Shown: positions 23,266 through 32,703 of the stretch, piece after piece | Layout of the letters: each line of letters starts with the position of its first letter | Position numbering within the stretch: the first letter of the stretch is position 1 | Origin: Flavobacteriales bacterium | GTDB lineage: Bacteria; Bacteroidota; Bacteroidia; JACJYZ01 | Direction of reading: 5' to 3' | Assembly: GCA_020435415.1 (NCBI GenBank) | Contig: JAGQZQ010000023.1 | Coordinates: 1 to 40,487, forward strand | Length of the DNA stretch: 40,487 bases | Position numbers and translations under genes: made by a program | The notes under the pieces: model-generated | The model's input: the letters and a program-made list of their open reading frames with translations, nothing else | Told to the model about the DNA's origin: nothing | The model's database searches: none

Positions 23266-26200
23266 ATGAAAAAGAGCATTGCGCGGGGTATGGTTTTACC
23301 CCTATGCGTAGTCGTGGGTTCGCTGTCCTCCTATGGACAGGAGATTGAAGGACAAGCTGCTTCTGCACTTATCCAGGATGCTACAAAGATTCGTATGGAC
23401 AGAGCACGCTCTGAAAAACCCCTGTACGTTAAATTTGACGAGACTTCCCAAAGGCATGCACAGAAGCAACCTCTGGAACTCATCCTGCAGGCTGTGCAGG
23501 CAAGTCCGTCCGATGATTACAAGCTAGTCAAAACAGAAGCAGATGCCATCGGCTATCAGCACCAGAAATTCCAACAACAATACAAAGGCATACCTGTGCA
23601 AGGCGGAGAATTCCGGGCACATATGATCGATGGTGCCGTACGAAGCATCAACGGGCAACACCAGGCCGTTGGTCAGGTGAATGTCATTCCTGACATCAGT
23701 GAACAAACCGGGCTAGCTTCAGCTGTACAGTTCACCGGTGGACAAAAGTTCATTTGGGATGCACCCGAAGAAATAGAGAATCTGCGAAAGGTTTTTGAAG
23801 ACCCTACTCTTGACTTTGGCCCGAAAGCCGAATTATGGATCGTGGCGAGAAACCTGGATCCGTCCACAGGTGATTTTCATCTTGCCTATAAATATGACAT
23901 CTGGTCTCTTGTGCCGGATGGTCGTTGGGACGTTTATGTAGATGCCCACACCGGTGAAGTCATTGCCAGGAACGACCGTATCCACACCGCCGACGTGCAG
24001 GGAACTGCAAAAACCCGCTATGACAATACCCAAACAATCACCACCGACAGCTACAACGGATCCTATCGCTTACGTGAGGTAGGTCGAGGAAACGGAATCC
24101 AGACGATGGATGCCAATACAGGTACATCCACCGGTAGCGCTGTTGACTTTACGGACAGTGACAACAACTGGACCACCACTACCAACATGGATGATGCCGG
24201 CACGAATGCACACTTTGCAGCAGAAAAAATGTACGACTACCTGAAGGAGAAGCACAACCGCAACAGCATTGACGGAAATGGCTTTAAGCTGGTGGGATAT
24301 GTTCACTGGGACAATGGTTGGGTCAACGCTTCGTGGAACGGCCAGTACATGCGCTATGGTGATGGCAACGGCGCCCCGCTGACCACCATCGATATCGGTT
24401 GTCATGAGGTAGCACACGGTCTTACCAGCGAAAGCGCCGATCTGGTGTATCAGGGAGAATCCGGTGCACTCAACGAATCTTTCAGTGATATTTTTGGAAC
24501 CGCAGTGGAATGGTATGCCACCCCATCCAAAGGAGATTATCTGATGGCAGAAGATATAGGTGCCTTCAGAAACATGCAAAACCCGAACGCCTATAACCAT
24601 CCCGATACCTACCAGGGTACCAACTGGGCTTCAACAAGTGGTGGTGATAACGGTGGTGTTCACACGAACAGCGGCGTTCAGAATTTCTGGTACTATCTTT
24701 TGAGTGAAGGAAAGTCGGGAACCAACGACAACGGCAATGCATACAGCGTGTCCGGCATCGGACGCGACAAAGCTGAAAAGATCGCCTTCCGCAACCTGAC
24801 TGTTTACCTGGGAACCAATTCAGACTATTCAGATGCGCGTTACTATGCACTGGAGGCTGCCAAAGATCTTTATGGTGACTGCTCAACGGAATATATTGCC
24901 ACAGCAAATGCATGGTATGCCGTGGGTGTAGGCAGCAAACCGAATTGTGCCGTGCCACCCACTCCGGACTTCGTAGCCGATGTGACCAGCAGTTGTGATG
25001 GAACGGTACAGTTCACCGACAACTCCACAAGCGCACCCACTTCCTGGTCATGGGATTTCGGAGACGGTCAGTCATCCACCCAACAAAACCCGACCCATAC
25101 CTATACCACCAGCGGAACATTTACAGTAAAGCTTACCGCTGGCAATTCGTACGGGCAAAATACCGCTACCAAAACTTCTTACATCAACATCAGCTTACTC
25201 GGGAATCCCACCGTGCAGGATGGTCAGCGATGCGGAGCCGGTGTGGTTAATCTGTCCGCCTCAGGAAGCGGTAACACATGGAACTGGTATGATGCCGCTA
25301 CCGGTGGAAACCTGGTAAATACCGGCACTTCATACAGTCCGAACGTAAGCACCACCACAAGTTATTGGGTTGAGGCCAAAGATGTCAAGGCTGCCCAAAA
25401 GGGAGGCCCTGCTGATGAGGCATCGGTTGGAACAGGTGGTTATTTTACGGCCAATGACCTGCGCGGTTTATTCTTCGACGTAACCTCGTCGGTTTACATA
25501 AGAACCGTTAAAGTTTTTGCCAATACCGCCGGAAACCGGGTGATTGATGTACTTCAGGGAAGTGATACAGGATCCGTGGTACATACCAAAACAGTGAATA
25601 TTCCTGCCGGTGAGAGCCGGGTCACCCTTGATTTCCTGATGAACCCCGGCACCAATTATTTTATCAAAGTAACCGGTGCTACGGTAGACCTTTATCGCAA
25701 TGATGCAGGTGGGACCTACCCATACAATGTGGGAGGTGTCATATCCGTCACCGGTACAAACGCTGGTTCCGCTGGTTATTATTACTTCTTCTACGACTGG
25801 GAGATCCAGGAGAAGGAATGTACCAGCGGCCGCACAGAAGTGGTGGCTACGGTTACCCCGAACAATGTGAACCCGGTAATCAATGTGGATGCAAGCAACA
25901 ACCTCATTGTTTCGGGTGTAACCGGAAGCCCCACTTATCAATGGTATCTGAATGGCAATCCCATCCCGGGTGCCACCGGAAGCAGTTACACGCCGATTGA
26001 GAACGGCACTTACACTGTGGAAGTAACAGATGCCGGTGGTTGTGTAGGGATGTCCGATCCGATGGATGTGATCAATGTGGGTGTAGCAAATGCCGGACAG
26101 AACATGTCCGTGGCCCTCTACCCTAACCCTGCCGGAGATCAGGTAAGCCTTGCTTTAACAGCAACCGGTACGGTCAACATGGAGATCGTGAACCTGATTG

Positions 26201-26340
26201 GTGAAAGGGTGATGGCAAGGAGATTGAGCGAAGGTCGTCACGACCTTAACCTGCAACAACTACCCGACGGCGTTTACATGGTGAGGATTTCCACTACTGA
26301 TAAAGGCCAGAAGATCATCCGATTGATAAAAGGAAACTAG
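23266..26340 (+). CDS. Secreted M4 (thermolysin-like) metalloprotease with PKD and T9SS tail
   Basis: A 1024-residue exoprotease. In order: signal peptide (1-24), fungalysin/thermolysin-type propeptide (about 50-240), catalytic domain (about 250-550) with zinc ligands H380 and H384 (HEVAH; E381 catalytic), E404 in 'GALNESFSDIFG' and the His of 'GGVHTNSGVQNFWYYL'. A PKD domain follows ('FTDNSTSAPTSWSWDFGDGQ', about 565-645), then an Ig-like stretch, a jelly-roll-like domain (about 715-850), another Ig-like region and a C-terminal T9SS type A sorting signal (about 950-1024: 'VALYPNPAGDQVSLAL', 'LPDGVYMVRIST', 'KIIRLIKGN'). It should be released or attached to the surface after T9SS export. A tandem duplication precedes it and a strong terminator follows. 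Confidence 0.96.
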   Translation: MKKSIARGMVLPLCVVVGSLSSYGQEIEGQAASALIQDATKIRMDRARSEKPLYVKFDETSQRHAQKQPLELILQAVQASPSDDYKLVKTEADAIGYQHQKFQQQYKGIPVQGGEFRAHMIDGAVRSINGQHQAVGQVNVIPDISEQTGLASAVQFTGGQKFIWDAPEEIENLRKVFEDPTLDFGPKAELWIVARNLDPSTGDFHLAYKYDIWSLVPDGRWDVYVDAHTGEVIARNDRIHTADVQGTAKTRYDNTQTITTDSYNGSYRLREVGRGNGIQTMDANTGTSTGSAVDFTDSDNNWTTTTNMDDAGTNAHFAAEKMYDYLKEKHNRNSIDGNGFKLVGYVHWDNGWVNASWNGQYMRYGDGNGAPLTTIDIGCHEVAHGLTSESADLVYQGESGALNESFSDIFGTAVEWYATPSKGDYLMAEDIGAFRNMQNPNAYNHPDTYQGTNWASTSGGDNGGVHTNSGVQNFWYYLLSEGKSGTNDNGNAYSVSGIGRDKAEKIAFRNLTVYLGTNSDYSDARYYALEAAKDLYGDCSTEYIATANAWYAVGVGSKPNCAVPPTPDFVADVTSSCDGTVQFTDNSTSAPTSWSWDFGDGQSSTQQNPTHTYTTSGTFTVKLTAGNSYGQNTATKTSYINISLLGNPTVQDGQRCGAGVVNLSASGSGNTWNWYDAATGGNLVNTGTSYSPNVSTTTSYWVEAKDVKAAQKGGPADEASVGTGGYFTANDLRGLFFDVTSSVYIRTVKVFANTAGNRVIDVLQGSDTGSVVHTKTVNIPAGESRVTLDFLMNPGTNYFIKVTGATVDLYRNDAGGTYPYNVGGVISVTGTNAGSAGYYYFFYDWEIQEKECTSGRTEVVATVTPNNVNPVINVDASNNLIVSGVTGSPTYQWYLNGNPIPGATGSSYTPIENGTYTVEVTDAGGCVGMSDPMDVINVGVANAGQNMSVALYPNPAGDQVSLALTATGTVNMEIVNLIGERVMARRLSEGRHDLNLQQLPDGVYMVRISTTDKGQKIIRLIKGN

Positions 26341-26357
26341 AACGAATCACTTTGCTA

Positions 26358-26387
26358 AAAGCCGGTGGCAAGAATGTCACCGGCTTT
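26358..26387. terminator. Bidirectional intrinsic terminator
   Basis: A 10-bp perfect stem (26358-26367 AAAGCCGGTG with 26378-26387) and 10-base loop, flanked by A's on the left and T's on the right. It serves both the M4 protease (+) and the convergent macroglobulin-like gene (-). Confidence 0.9.
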
Positions 26388-26411
26388 TTTATTCTTCACA
26401 TCACCTGAGAA

Positions 26412-28133
26412 TCAGGGTTGGATAACCAACGATTTCCCGGAGAACACTTCAACACCTTTCCGATCAATTCCGGACACAATAATCTCATATGCTCCCTCAC
26501 ATTCGGGAATCGGAATCCGGAATAAATGTTGGCCACTGATCAATGAAGCTTGTGCATCCCAATACAACAACGTTTCCGTAAACGAATCCCCTATGTTACC
26601 GGTCCCTGGTTGAACCGGTTTGATCTGCCGGCAAAGCGATCCCACCTTAACAACAACCGCACCGTCCGGTAACTCCAGTCCATTCAGATCATGCCGAACC
26701 GTGCTGATGCTGACCAGTCCGTGTAACACTGATCCGCCATTTACAAAATAAGTTGGAATAACGTGGATGCTTCTGATCCGTTCCGGATGAATGGTTAATA
26801 AACGGTCATGGTCCGTGAAAGGTACACCATCAAGCAATACCATGGTATTCTCCGAGACAATATTGGTCTTGGGATCAAAAGTGACAATGCGCTGACGACC
26901 TTCAATGTCCCTGACATATGAATTTGGTACCAGCTCGCTGAACACCTCTCTTAATGTAGGAAGCGGGACATAATCCCGAAGCCATATTCCGTTATCCACG
27001 TAATGAAAAGGATGTGGGTTCAAGCTGTCTGTTTCATAAAAAACATTTACCGGTATGCTGTCATGAAGTCTGCTTTGTTTATCCAGATACAACCGGTTAT
27101 AGAGTTCATAGGTGGGAGTATCCATAACCATGGCCGTGATCGGTATTTCCGGAAACTCTGGAGCAAAGTCATTGTTCACCAGAATAGTTGCAGATACCTC
27201 CGGTTGATTCTCAACGGCTATAAAAACTTCCTGGCGATCTTCGAGATTCTGTAAACTGAAAATAAAACTTCCGGAACCATCCGTTCTGGTAACATGAAAC
27301 TGCTGTTGCCCCACATTAACACCCGCATAAACAAGCGCATGACCTATGGCTTGCCCGGTCTCAGTATTCACCACACGACCTGAAACACTGACTCCCCTGA
27401 TCTCAGGACACCACTCTATTTCATCGCGAGGTATTTCTGACCGACCAGGTGACTCATTAATTCCATGATAGGATCTTATATAGGTTCCTTTTCTCACCAC
27501 AGCAATACTTAAGTCATCTATATCTTCTCCGGTGATGGTGGCGTTCATGACATCACCTGGACGATATTTATCCTTATCTGTTGAAATCCTGACATGCTCT
27601 TTGGCCCTGCGATCATGCCATCCCATCTGAAATCTGCTGGTATCAACCACATACATACCGTTCTCAGGTGGTGCATTCGGATTAATCACAATCAGCTGAC
27701 TGGTATGATAGTATTCCGGCGGATAGTTTCTCATAAATTGGGTGTAGGCCCGAATAAAATAACTTCCTGTGATCAGGTCATCCGGGATGGAAATTCCACT
27801 TTGGGCAACATTATTTTTAACCCTGCATTTGGTTTGCAGTACCGGTAACATCCTGTGATCAAATATTTCAATGTAAACCACGGTGGATGCCAGACCGGAA
27901 GGGAGGGAGGACATGACACTGGCATTGAACCACAAAATATCCCCGGTATAGTAAATCGACCTGTCCGTCGTGATGATCACCTTTTCAAACGTATCCGGTT
28001 CATCCCTGGAAAATACAGGCGTGAATCCCGGCCATAACAGGACCAGGAAAAGAACGCTAATAATACGAGAGCGTGAGATTGGTATGACTTTACATTCAAT
28101 CAATCCAGAAAGGGGGTTTTTCAAGTACACCAT
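26412..28133 (-). CDS. Macroglobulin-like surface protein with a TonB plug-like C-terminus
   Basis: About 573 residues. After a signal/anchor segment (about 25-45) comes an MG2-like region ('EKVIITTDRSIYYTGDILWFNA', 'GSYFIRAYTQFMRN', 'ERVRISTDKDKYRPGD'-type phrase near residue 200). Then come a carboxypeptidase-regulatory-like domain ('VSVSGRVVNTETGQAIGHALVYAG') and a TonB-plug-like region ('SENTMVLLDGVPFTDHDRLLTIHPERIRSIHVI'), but no beta-barrel. It is probably periplasmic or exposed on the surface. The start is not certain: an ATG at 28133 lies inside the end of the DUF4249 gene, and a TTG at 28103 is an alternative. It is the last gene of a three-gene operon with a TonB receptor and a DUF4249 protein. 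Confidence 0.75.
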   Translation of the reverse strand: MVYLKNPLSGLIECKVIPISRSRIISVLFLVLLWPGFTPVFSRDEPDTFEKVIITTDRSIYYTGDILWFNASVMSSLPSGLASTVVYIEIFDHRMLPVLQTKCRVKNNVAQSGISIPDDLITGSYFIRAYTQFMRNYPPEYYHTSQLIVINPNAPPENGMYVVDTSRFQMGWHDRRAKEHVRISTDKDKYRPGDVMNATITGEDIDDLSIAVVRKGTYIRSYHGINESPGRSEIPRDEIEWCPEIRGVSVSGRVVNTETGQAIGHALVYAGVNVGQQQFHVTRTDGSGSFIFSLQNLEDRQEVFIAVENQPEVSATILVNNDFAPEFPEIPITAMVMDTPTYELYNRLYLDKQSRLHDSIPVNVFYETDSLNPHPFHYVDNGIWLRDYVPLPTLREVFSELVPNSYVRDIEGRQRIVTFDPKTNIVSENTMVLLDGVPFTDHDRLLTIHPERIRSIHVIPTYFVNGGSVLHGLVSISTVRHDLNGLELPDGAVVVKVGSLCRQIKPVQPGTGNIGDSFTETLLYWDAQASLISGQHLFRIPIPECEGAYEIIVSGIDRKGVEVFSGKSLVIQP

Positions 28134-29253
28134 TCTCCCGACAGTCCATACAATCCTTGTTGGGAATTCCGCTGGTTCCACTATGATCATGAGCAACAAA
28201 CACAGGCCATTCGTCAGGGCTGGTATAATCAAGATACGCTACAGCTCTGATATCGGCCTCTGTGAACAGACAAATATCATATATGAATCTCACACCAGGC
28301 GGGCGATCAACAAACACTCTTCTGTCAGATGCCCCTGCCGCCATAAAATAACCATAGGCTTCCGTCCCACGATCTCCCACTTTGTATATGTTTCCCCGGA
28401 CTGAGTAAGGTTGATATTCATAGAGAGAGCCTTGGTTATCATATATCTCCCTGATGCTATTCCAATAGGTATAAGCCTCCTTCGTAAGCGACATCTGCTG
28501 TACGTACAAGCTATACCTGATGGTCAGTGCCTTAGAATAATTATCCTCAAAGTGAAGCGGATGATGTTCTACAACCGGTTGACTGAATTCAGATGTATTA
28601 TAAAGAAAGATCTTTTTGATCGCATCGGTCCTGAAACATGTTTGAAGAGAATCTGTGTGCAGTACCTGATGGAGTCTTATCCCATCGTAATACCAATAAA
28701 TTTTGAACTCTACATCAAACTTATGGGTTGATGCAAGCGACCACATATAATAGTTGGTATCGGAAACGGGAACTTCTGTATCGATATAAAACTGATAGCC
28801 TTCCCTAGGGGTAGGAAATTCAGGGTCATCATGTGTTTCAAGGATCGGATAAAGGTTCTTTATACCCGTCCCTTTCATCAACAATTCTTCATCTGACTCG
28901 AACCGTTCACCATCAGGTGTTTCCACGATAATATGATATCTACGGCCGGGTATGCCACGGATCGCAGCAGAATCCGTATAGTATTCACCATCCGATGTTT
29001 CACTAAGAGCGGCTTTATTTCCTAAGTTGTCCGCAATAGTGACCACACAATTCCTGAGCGGATGATATTTAGGGTCGGAAGTATTTGAGGAGGTGGATAT
29101 CCGTACCATATAGGGTCCGGGCAGGTCCGTGATGGCTCCGTTCACCACCAGTACAGATTTGCCTTCATCGATCTCCGGCTGATATTCTTCCACACAGCCA
29201 TACAGAATGGCAATAGCCATCATAACAGGTAAAATACATTTGCTACTCCTCAT
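28096..29253 (-). CDS. DUF4249 lipoprotein
   Basis: A 385-residue outer-membrane-associated lipoprotein. The signal peptide ends in a lipobox (ILYGC, Cys20, followed by VEEYQPEID), and the mature part carries features of DUF4249: 'LVVNGAITDLPGPYMVRIS', 'TIADNLGNKAALSETSDGEYYTD', 'YHIIVETPDGERFES' and 'GTSGIPNKDCMDCRENGVLEKPPFW'. This family regularly follows a TonB receptor in Bacteroidota and is thought to assist it, in a role resembling SusD. The ATG at 29253 is preferred over the earlier frame start at 29364, which lies well inside the receptor gene; it overlaps the receptor's stop by 11 bases. Confidence 0.87.
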   Translation of the reverse strand: MRSSKCILPVMMAIAILYGCVEEYQPEIDEGKSVLVVNGAITDLPGPYMVRISTSSNTSDPKYHPLRNCVVTIADNLGNKAALSETSDGEYYTDSAAIRGIPGRRYHIIVETPDGERFESDEELLMKGTGIKNLYPILETHDDPEFPTPREGYQFYIDTEVPVSDTNYYMWSLASTHKFDVEFKIYWYYDGIRLHQVLHTDSLQTCFRTDAIKKIFLYNTSEFSQPVVEHHPLHFEDNYSKALTIRYSLYVQQMSLTKEAYTYWNSIREIYDNQGSLYEYQPYSVRGNIYKVGDRGTEAYGYFMAAGASDRRVFVDRPPGVRFIYDICLFTEADIRAVAYLDYTSPDEWPVFVAHDHSGTSGIPNKDCMDCRENGVLEKPPFWID

Positions 29254-32200
29254 AACCTCCCAGTTTAAAGCTGTATGCACAGGAAAATATAGGGGTTCCG
29301 ATAACTGCAAGTTTGTATCCTTTGATACTCCCTTCTTCCTGTTTGAAATATACCGAGTAAGCATTACGGCGGCCTAAAAGATTATAGACTGAAAAACTCC
29401 AGGAACCGTGTATTAGTTTTTTTGACTTGAGATTTCCCTCCACGCTGGCAGAAAGATCAATACGAAAATAGTCGGGGATCCGGTATGCATTCCTGTCTGA
29501 GTATTGTACAATCGGAATCTCATTCTGATAGAAAATGGCAATCGGGTAAGTGATGGGGCGACCCGTTGCGTAAACCATATTGGTGGAAACGTTAAAGCGG
29601 CGGGAGAAACGATAGTTGGCTGCTATGTTGATGGCATGCGGTTTATCAAAATTGGCTGGGAAGGGTACTCCCTGATTGATGGCATCTGTAGATGTCTGAC
29701 TATTAACGCAAACAACGGACCTGGAGAATGTATAGTTCACCCAACCGTTAAGGCGGCCTTTGGTTTTACTCACCATTGTTTCAATACCCGCTGCTTTTAG
29801 TTGCCCCTGTAGCACTTCTGTTTCAGGGGTTCTGGTGGAGGCGAGACTGGCACCATCGCGGAACTCAACGGTATTCCTTGCATGTTTGAAGTATGCTTCC
29901 ATAGAAAAAGTGAACACATCATTCCTGCTTTTCCTGAAGATACCAGCAGCATACTGGATACCGCTAAGCGGTTTAATATGGGAATCAACCAACTTCCATT
30001 TATCCGTGGGTGCAACAGCCACGGTATTGGAAAGCATAAACACATATTGATGAACTTGATTAATACCGCCTTTTACTACAACAAGATCCGAGAGTGAATA
30101 CTTTGCTGAGAGCCGAACATCAGGTGCATGATAGGTTACGATACGTTCACCCCTCCCGTAGTTCATGGTATCGGTGATAGATGAAACGGTCTTCCGGTCA
30201 CCGTCATAAACATACATATCTCTGGGTCCCAGATAAGAATACAGGTTATACCTCAAACCTCCGCTGATCACGGTTAATGCACCGATCTTCCACTCATCGT
30301 TTGCAAAGATTCCCGTTTCAATCCCCCGTTCCTTTCCCAGTTGAAGGGGTGTCACCAGCGATTCGGAGGTCAATGGATACCGCCCTCCCTGATTGATCAG
30401 GTAAAATATACCACCGGCGCCCGCAGTGATTTTATGATTGCTGCCGGGAAGCCATGTGAGTGTAGATTTGATTTCCGAATGATTCAACGCATACCCGGAA
30501 GAATATGCCGTCTTTTCTTCAACACTGTTATTCTCGTGGTATTTGTACTGACTGTAGATTGCACTTGTCTCAACGTGATGTCTGTTTCTGATAATATGCC
30601 TCCACGTTGCCGATATCCCCGCATTCCTGTAGTTCATGTGGGTAAAACTGGCAAGATTAATGTTATCACGACTAACATATGACACAATGTGTAATGTGTT
30701 GTTGTCACCCACACCCATATTGACATGCAGCAATGCATCCTGAAAATCCGCTCTGCTATTTCTGATCCTGGGTTCCTCCACCAATCTGAACATCCAGCCG
30801 GAATATGACGAACGTACAGCACCCAGATAACTGATTCTTTCTTTGGCCAGGGGCCCCTCAATTAAAAGGTTGGCTGTCAATGGGCCAACACCACCATTGG
30901 CTGAAAACTTTTTACGGTTCCCCGTTTTTGTATGCAGGTCGAATACCGATGCCAGGCGTCCGCCGAATTGAACGGGAATGCTTCCTTTATACAAAGTAAA
31001 GTCCTTGATCGCAGCCGGAGTGAAAGCAGTAAACATGCCAAACAAATGACCTGTATTATAAACTGGTATGTTGTCCAGATAAAATATGTTCTGATCGGCC
31101 GGGCTTCCCCTTACATTAAACCCGGATGCACCTTCTCCCACAGACTGAACACCTGGTAACAACAATGCAGTCTTGACTAGGTCCGCCTCCCCCATCATCC
31201 GGGGAATAACCTTTATGGCCTTCGCATCCAGCTTTTCAAAACCCAGCGAAGCCAGCTCCAACTTATTAACCACCCCTGCAGAAACGACCACTGTTTGCAA
31301 ATCATAAACCTGCTCCACCATGGAGAAGTCAATCTTATCATCATCATAAACCGTTAAGTTCATCCTTTCTTCCCTGAATTCGATCGCTCTCAGGATCAGG
31401 ATATATTTTCCCCTGGGTATTGTAACAGAATAAAACCCGTGCTCATCCGTGGCCGTGCCCAGATCAGCACCTTCCACATACAATGTGGCACCAGCAATTC
31501 CTTCACCGTCCTTTGCCCTGCGCACATATCCTCTTACAACAGCCATCGCACCACCAGTCTGCGAGGTCCGGCTGCCTGCTACAACCGTCTTTATGTTGTA
31601 TTCCTTTTCGTTTCTGAGAAGATGGTTCGCCTTCGATGGATCGATTACTGTGTCCGGATCAACATTAAAGTCATCATTATTGAAAAAACTCCAGGACAAT
31701 ACGCTGCGCTTACCCATGGCCACCGAATCGCTATAATCACTGACAGCGGCTATGACCCATGGATGAAATAACCGGAATTGTGCCGCTTCAGACGTGTCAG
31801 CCAAATGATATTTATCCTTGTCTTCCCGTACATGAAACTTCGCTCCAATATCAGCCAACTGTTCAGTACTCATGTATTTATAACGAATCCGGTGTTTCCT
31901 GAAATATCGATTGATCTCACTTTTCTCATCCTGAAAACAGGCAACAAAATCCTTTTTTGTTTTCACCTTCTTCAACTCTCCTGCTTCCGGGCAATAAAGG
32001 GTTTGTCTTACAGATGAGAACCGGCCATATGGGTTGAGGCTTGAATAATCCTGAATGAAACGTTTGGTGTGCCCTATAAGAAAAACATGTTCATCGGCTG
32101 TCACCACCATTTCCAGAAATCCAACCGGACCGGACTCATCGTTGAATTTCTTTGCATTAATAAACCGGCGATTGCCGGCAATGAACTCATCCACCCACTC

Positions 32201-32539
32201 CCCACGCATTACAACAGGAATCTCGCTGAGTCCATTAACCAATGTGTATAGGATCAATTTATTCTTTACAATATCATATTGTAAGGATACATCATTAAAA
32301 ACTTCGCCTTTAACGACAACCACGGAACTTGGCATAATACTATCAAAAAGGAATGCCGAGCCGTTGGCCTGCTTATGCTCGCTCCGATAGAATTCACCTC
32401 TTGCCAACCGGTCGTCCGGACCATAAAGTTCATACGTTTTAGCGTACAGCGATGACGTGTCCTGTTGCGCCGTCACAGATAGGCAGCCACAAACGATCAA
32501 ACCCCACAACAACAAGCAATCCCTAATGATCCGAACCAT
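29243..32539 (-). CDS. TonB-dependent receptor with an N-terminal extra domain
   Basis: A 1098-residue outer-membrane receptor. After the signal peptide (1-25, '...CGCLSVTAQQ') comes a region of about 300 residues not usual in such receptors (see findings). Then come a carboxypeptidase-regulatory-like domain (about 331-415, 'VVRGYVRRAKDGEGIAGATLYVEG'), a plug (about 425-560, 'GASGFNVRGSPADQNIFYLD', 'NTGHLFGMF', 'IPVQFGGRLASVFDL') and a barrel to the C-terminus. It heads an operon with DUF4249 and a macroglobulin-like protein. The ATG at 32539 begins the signal peptide; the frame is open to 32611. Ligand unknown. Confidence 0.92.
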   Translation of the reverse strand: MVRIIRDCLLLWGLIVCGCLSVTAQQDTSSLYAKTYELYGPDDRLARGEFYRSEHKQANGSAFLFDSIMPSSVVVVKGEVFNDVSLQYDIVKNKLILYTLVNGLSEIPVVMRGEWVDEFIAGNRRFINAKKFNDESGPVGFLEMVVTADEHVFLIGHTKRFIQDYSSLNPYGRFSSVRQTLYCPEAGELKKVKTKKDFVACFQDEKSEINRYFRKHRIRYKYMSTEQLADIGAKFHVREDKDKYHLADTSEAAQFRLFHPWVIAAVSDYSDSVAMGKRSVLSWSFFNNDDFNVDPDTVIDPSKANHLLRNEKEYNIKTVVAGSRTSQTGGAMAVVRGYVRRAKDGEGIAGATLYVEGADLGTATDEHGFYSVTIPRGKYILILRAIEFREERMNLTVYDDDKIDFSMVEQVYDLQTVVVSAGVVNKLELASLGFEKLDAKAIKVIPRMMGEADLVKTALLLPGVQSVGEGASGFNVRGSPADQNIFYLDNIPVYNTGHLFGMFTAFTPAAIKDFTLYKGSIPVQFGGRLASVFDLHTKTGNRKKFSANGGVGPLTANLLIEGPLAKERISYLGAVRSSYSGWMFRLVEEPRIRNSRADFQDALLHVNMGVGDNNTLHIVSYVSRDNINLASFTHMNYRNAGISATWRHIIRNRHHVETSAIYSQYKYHENNSVEEKTAYSSGYALNHSEIKSTLTWLPGSNHKITAGAGGIFYLINQGGRYPLTSESLVTPLQLGKERGIETGIFANDEWKIGALTVISGGLRYNLYSYLGPRDMYVYDGDRKTVSSITDTMNYGRGERIVTYHAPDVRLSAKYSLSDLVVVKGGINQVHQYVFMLSNTVAVAPTDKWKLVDSHIKPLSGIQYAAGIFRKSRNDVFTFSMEAYFKHARNTVEFRDGASLASTRTPETEVLQGQLKAAGIETMVSKTKGRLNGWVNYTFSRSVVCVNSQTSTDAINQGVPFPANFDKPHAINIAANYRFSRRFNVSTNMVYATGRPITYPIAIFYQNEIPIVQYSDRNAYRIPDYFRIDLSASVEGNLKSKKLIHGSWSFSVYNLLGRRNAYSVYFKQEEGSIKGYKLAVIGTPIFSCAYSFKLGGYEE

Positions 32540-32662
32540 TTTATTTTCTGAAACAATGCGGGAATTATTAAAAACGAAGGGACATAAATATATAAAATTT
32601 GGAAGTTCCATCCGAACTGAGAATAGTCGTTAGTACAAAGTATTTAGTAAGGATGCTTCCAA

Positions 32663-32702
32663 ACTAACTACTAACTACTATCTACTAACTACTAAAGACT
32701 AA
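32663..32702. repeat. Extragenic CTAACTA short repeat
   Basis: ACTAACT and ACTACTA units recur without a codon phase over about 40 bases, just downstream of the polyprenyl synthase stop and upstream of the receptor operon. Related TTAGTA units occur in the opposite sense at 32631-32650. It looks like a Bacteroidota-type extragenic repeat, possibly with hairpin potential. Confidence 0.65.
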
Positions 32703-32703
32703 C

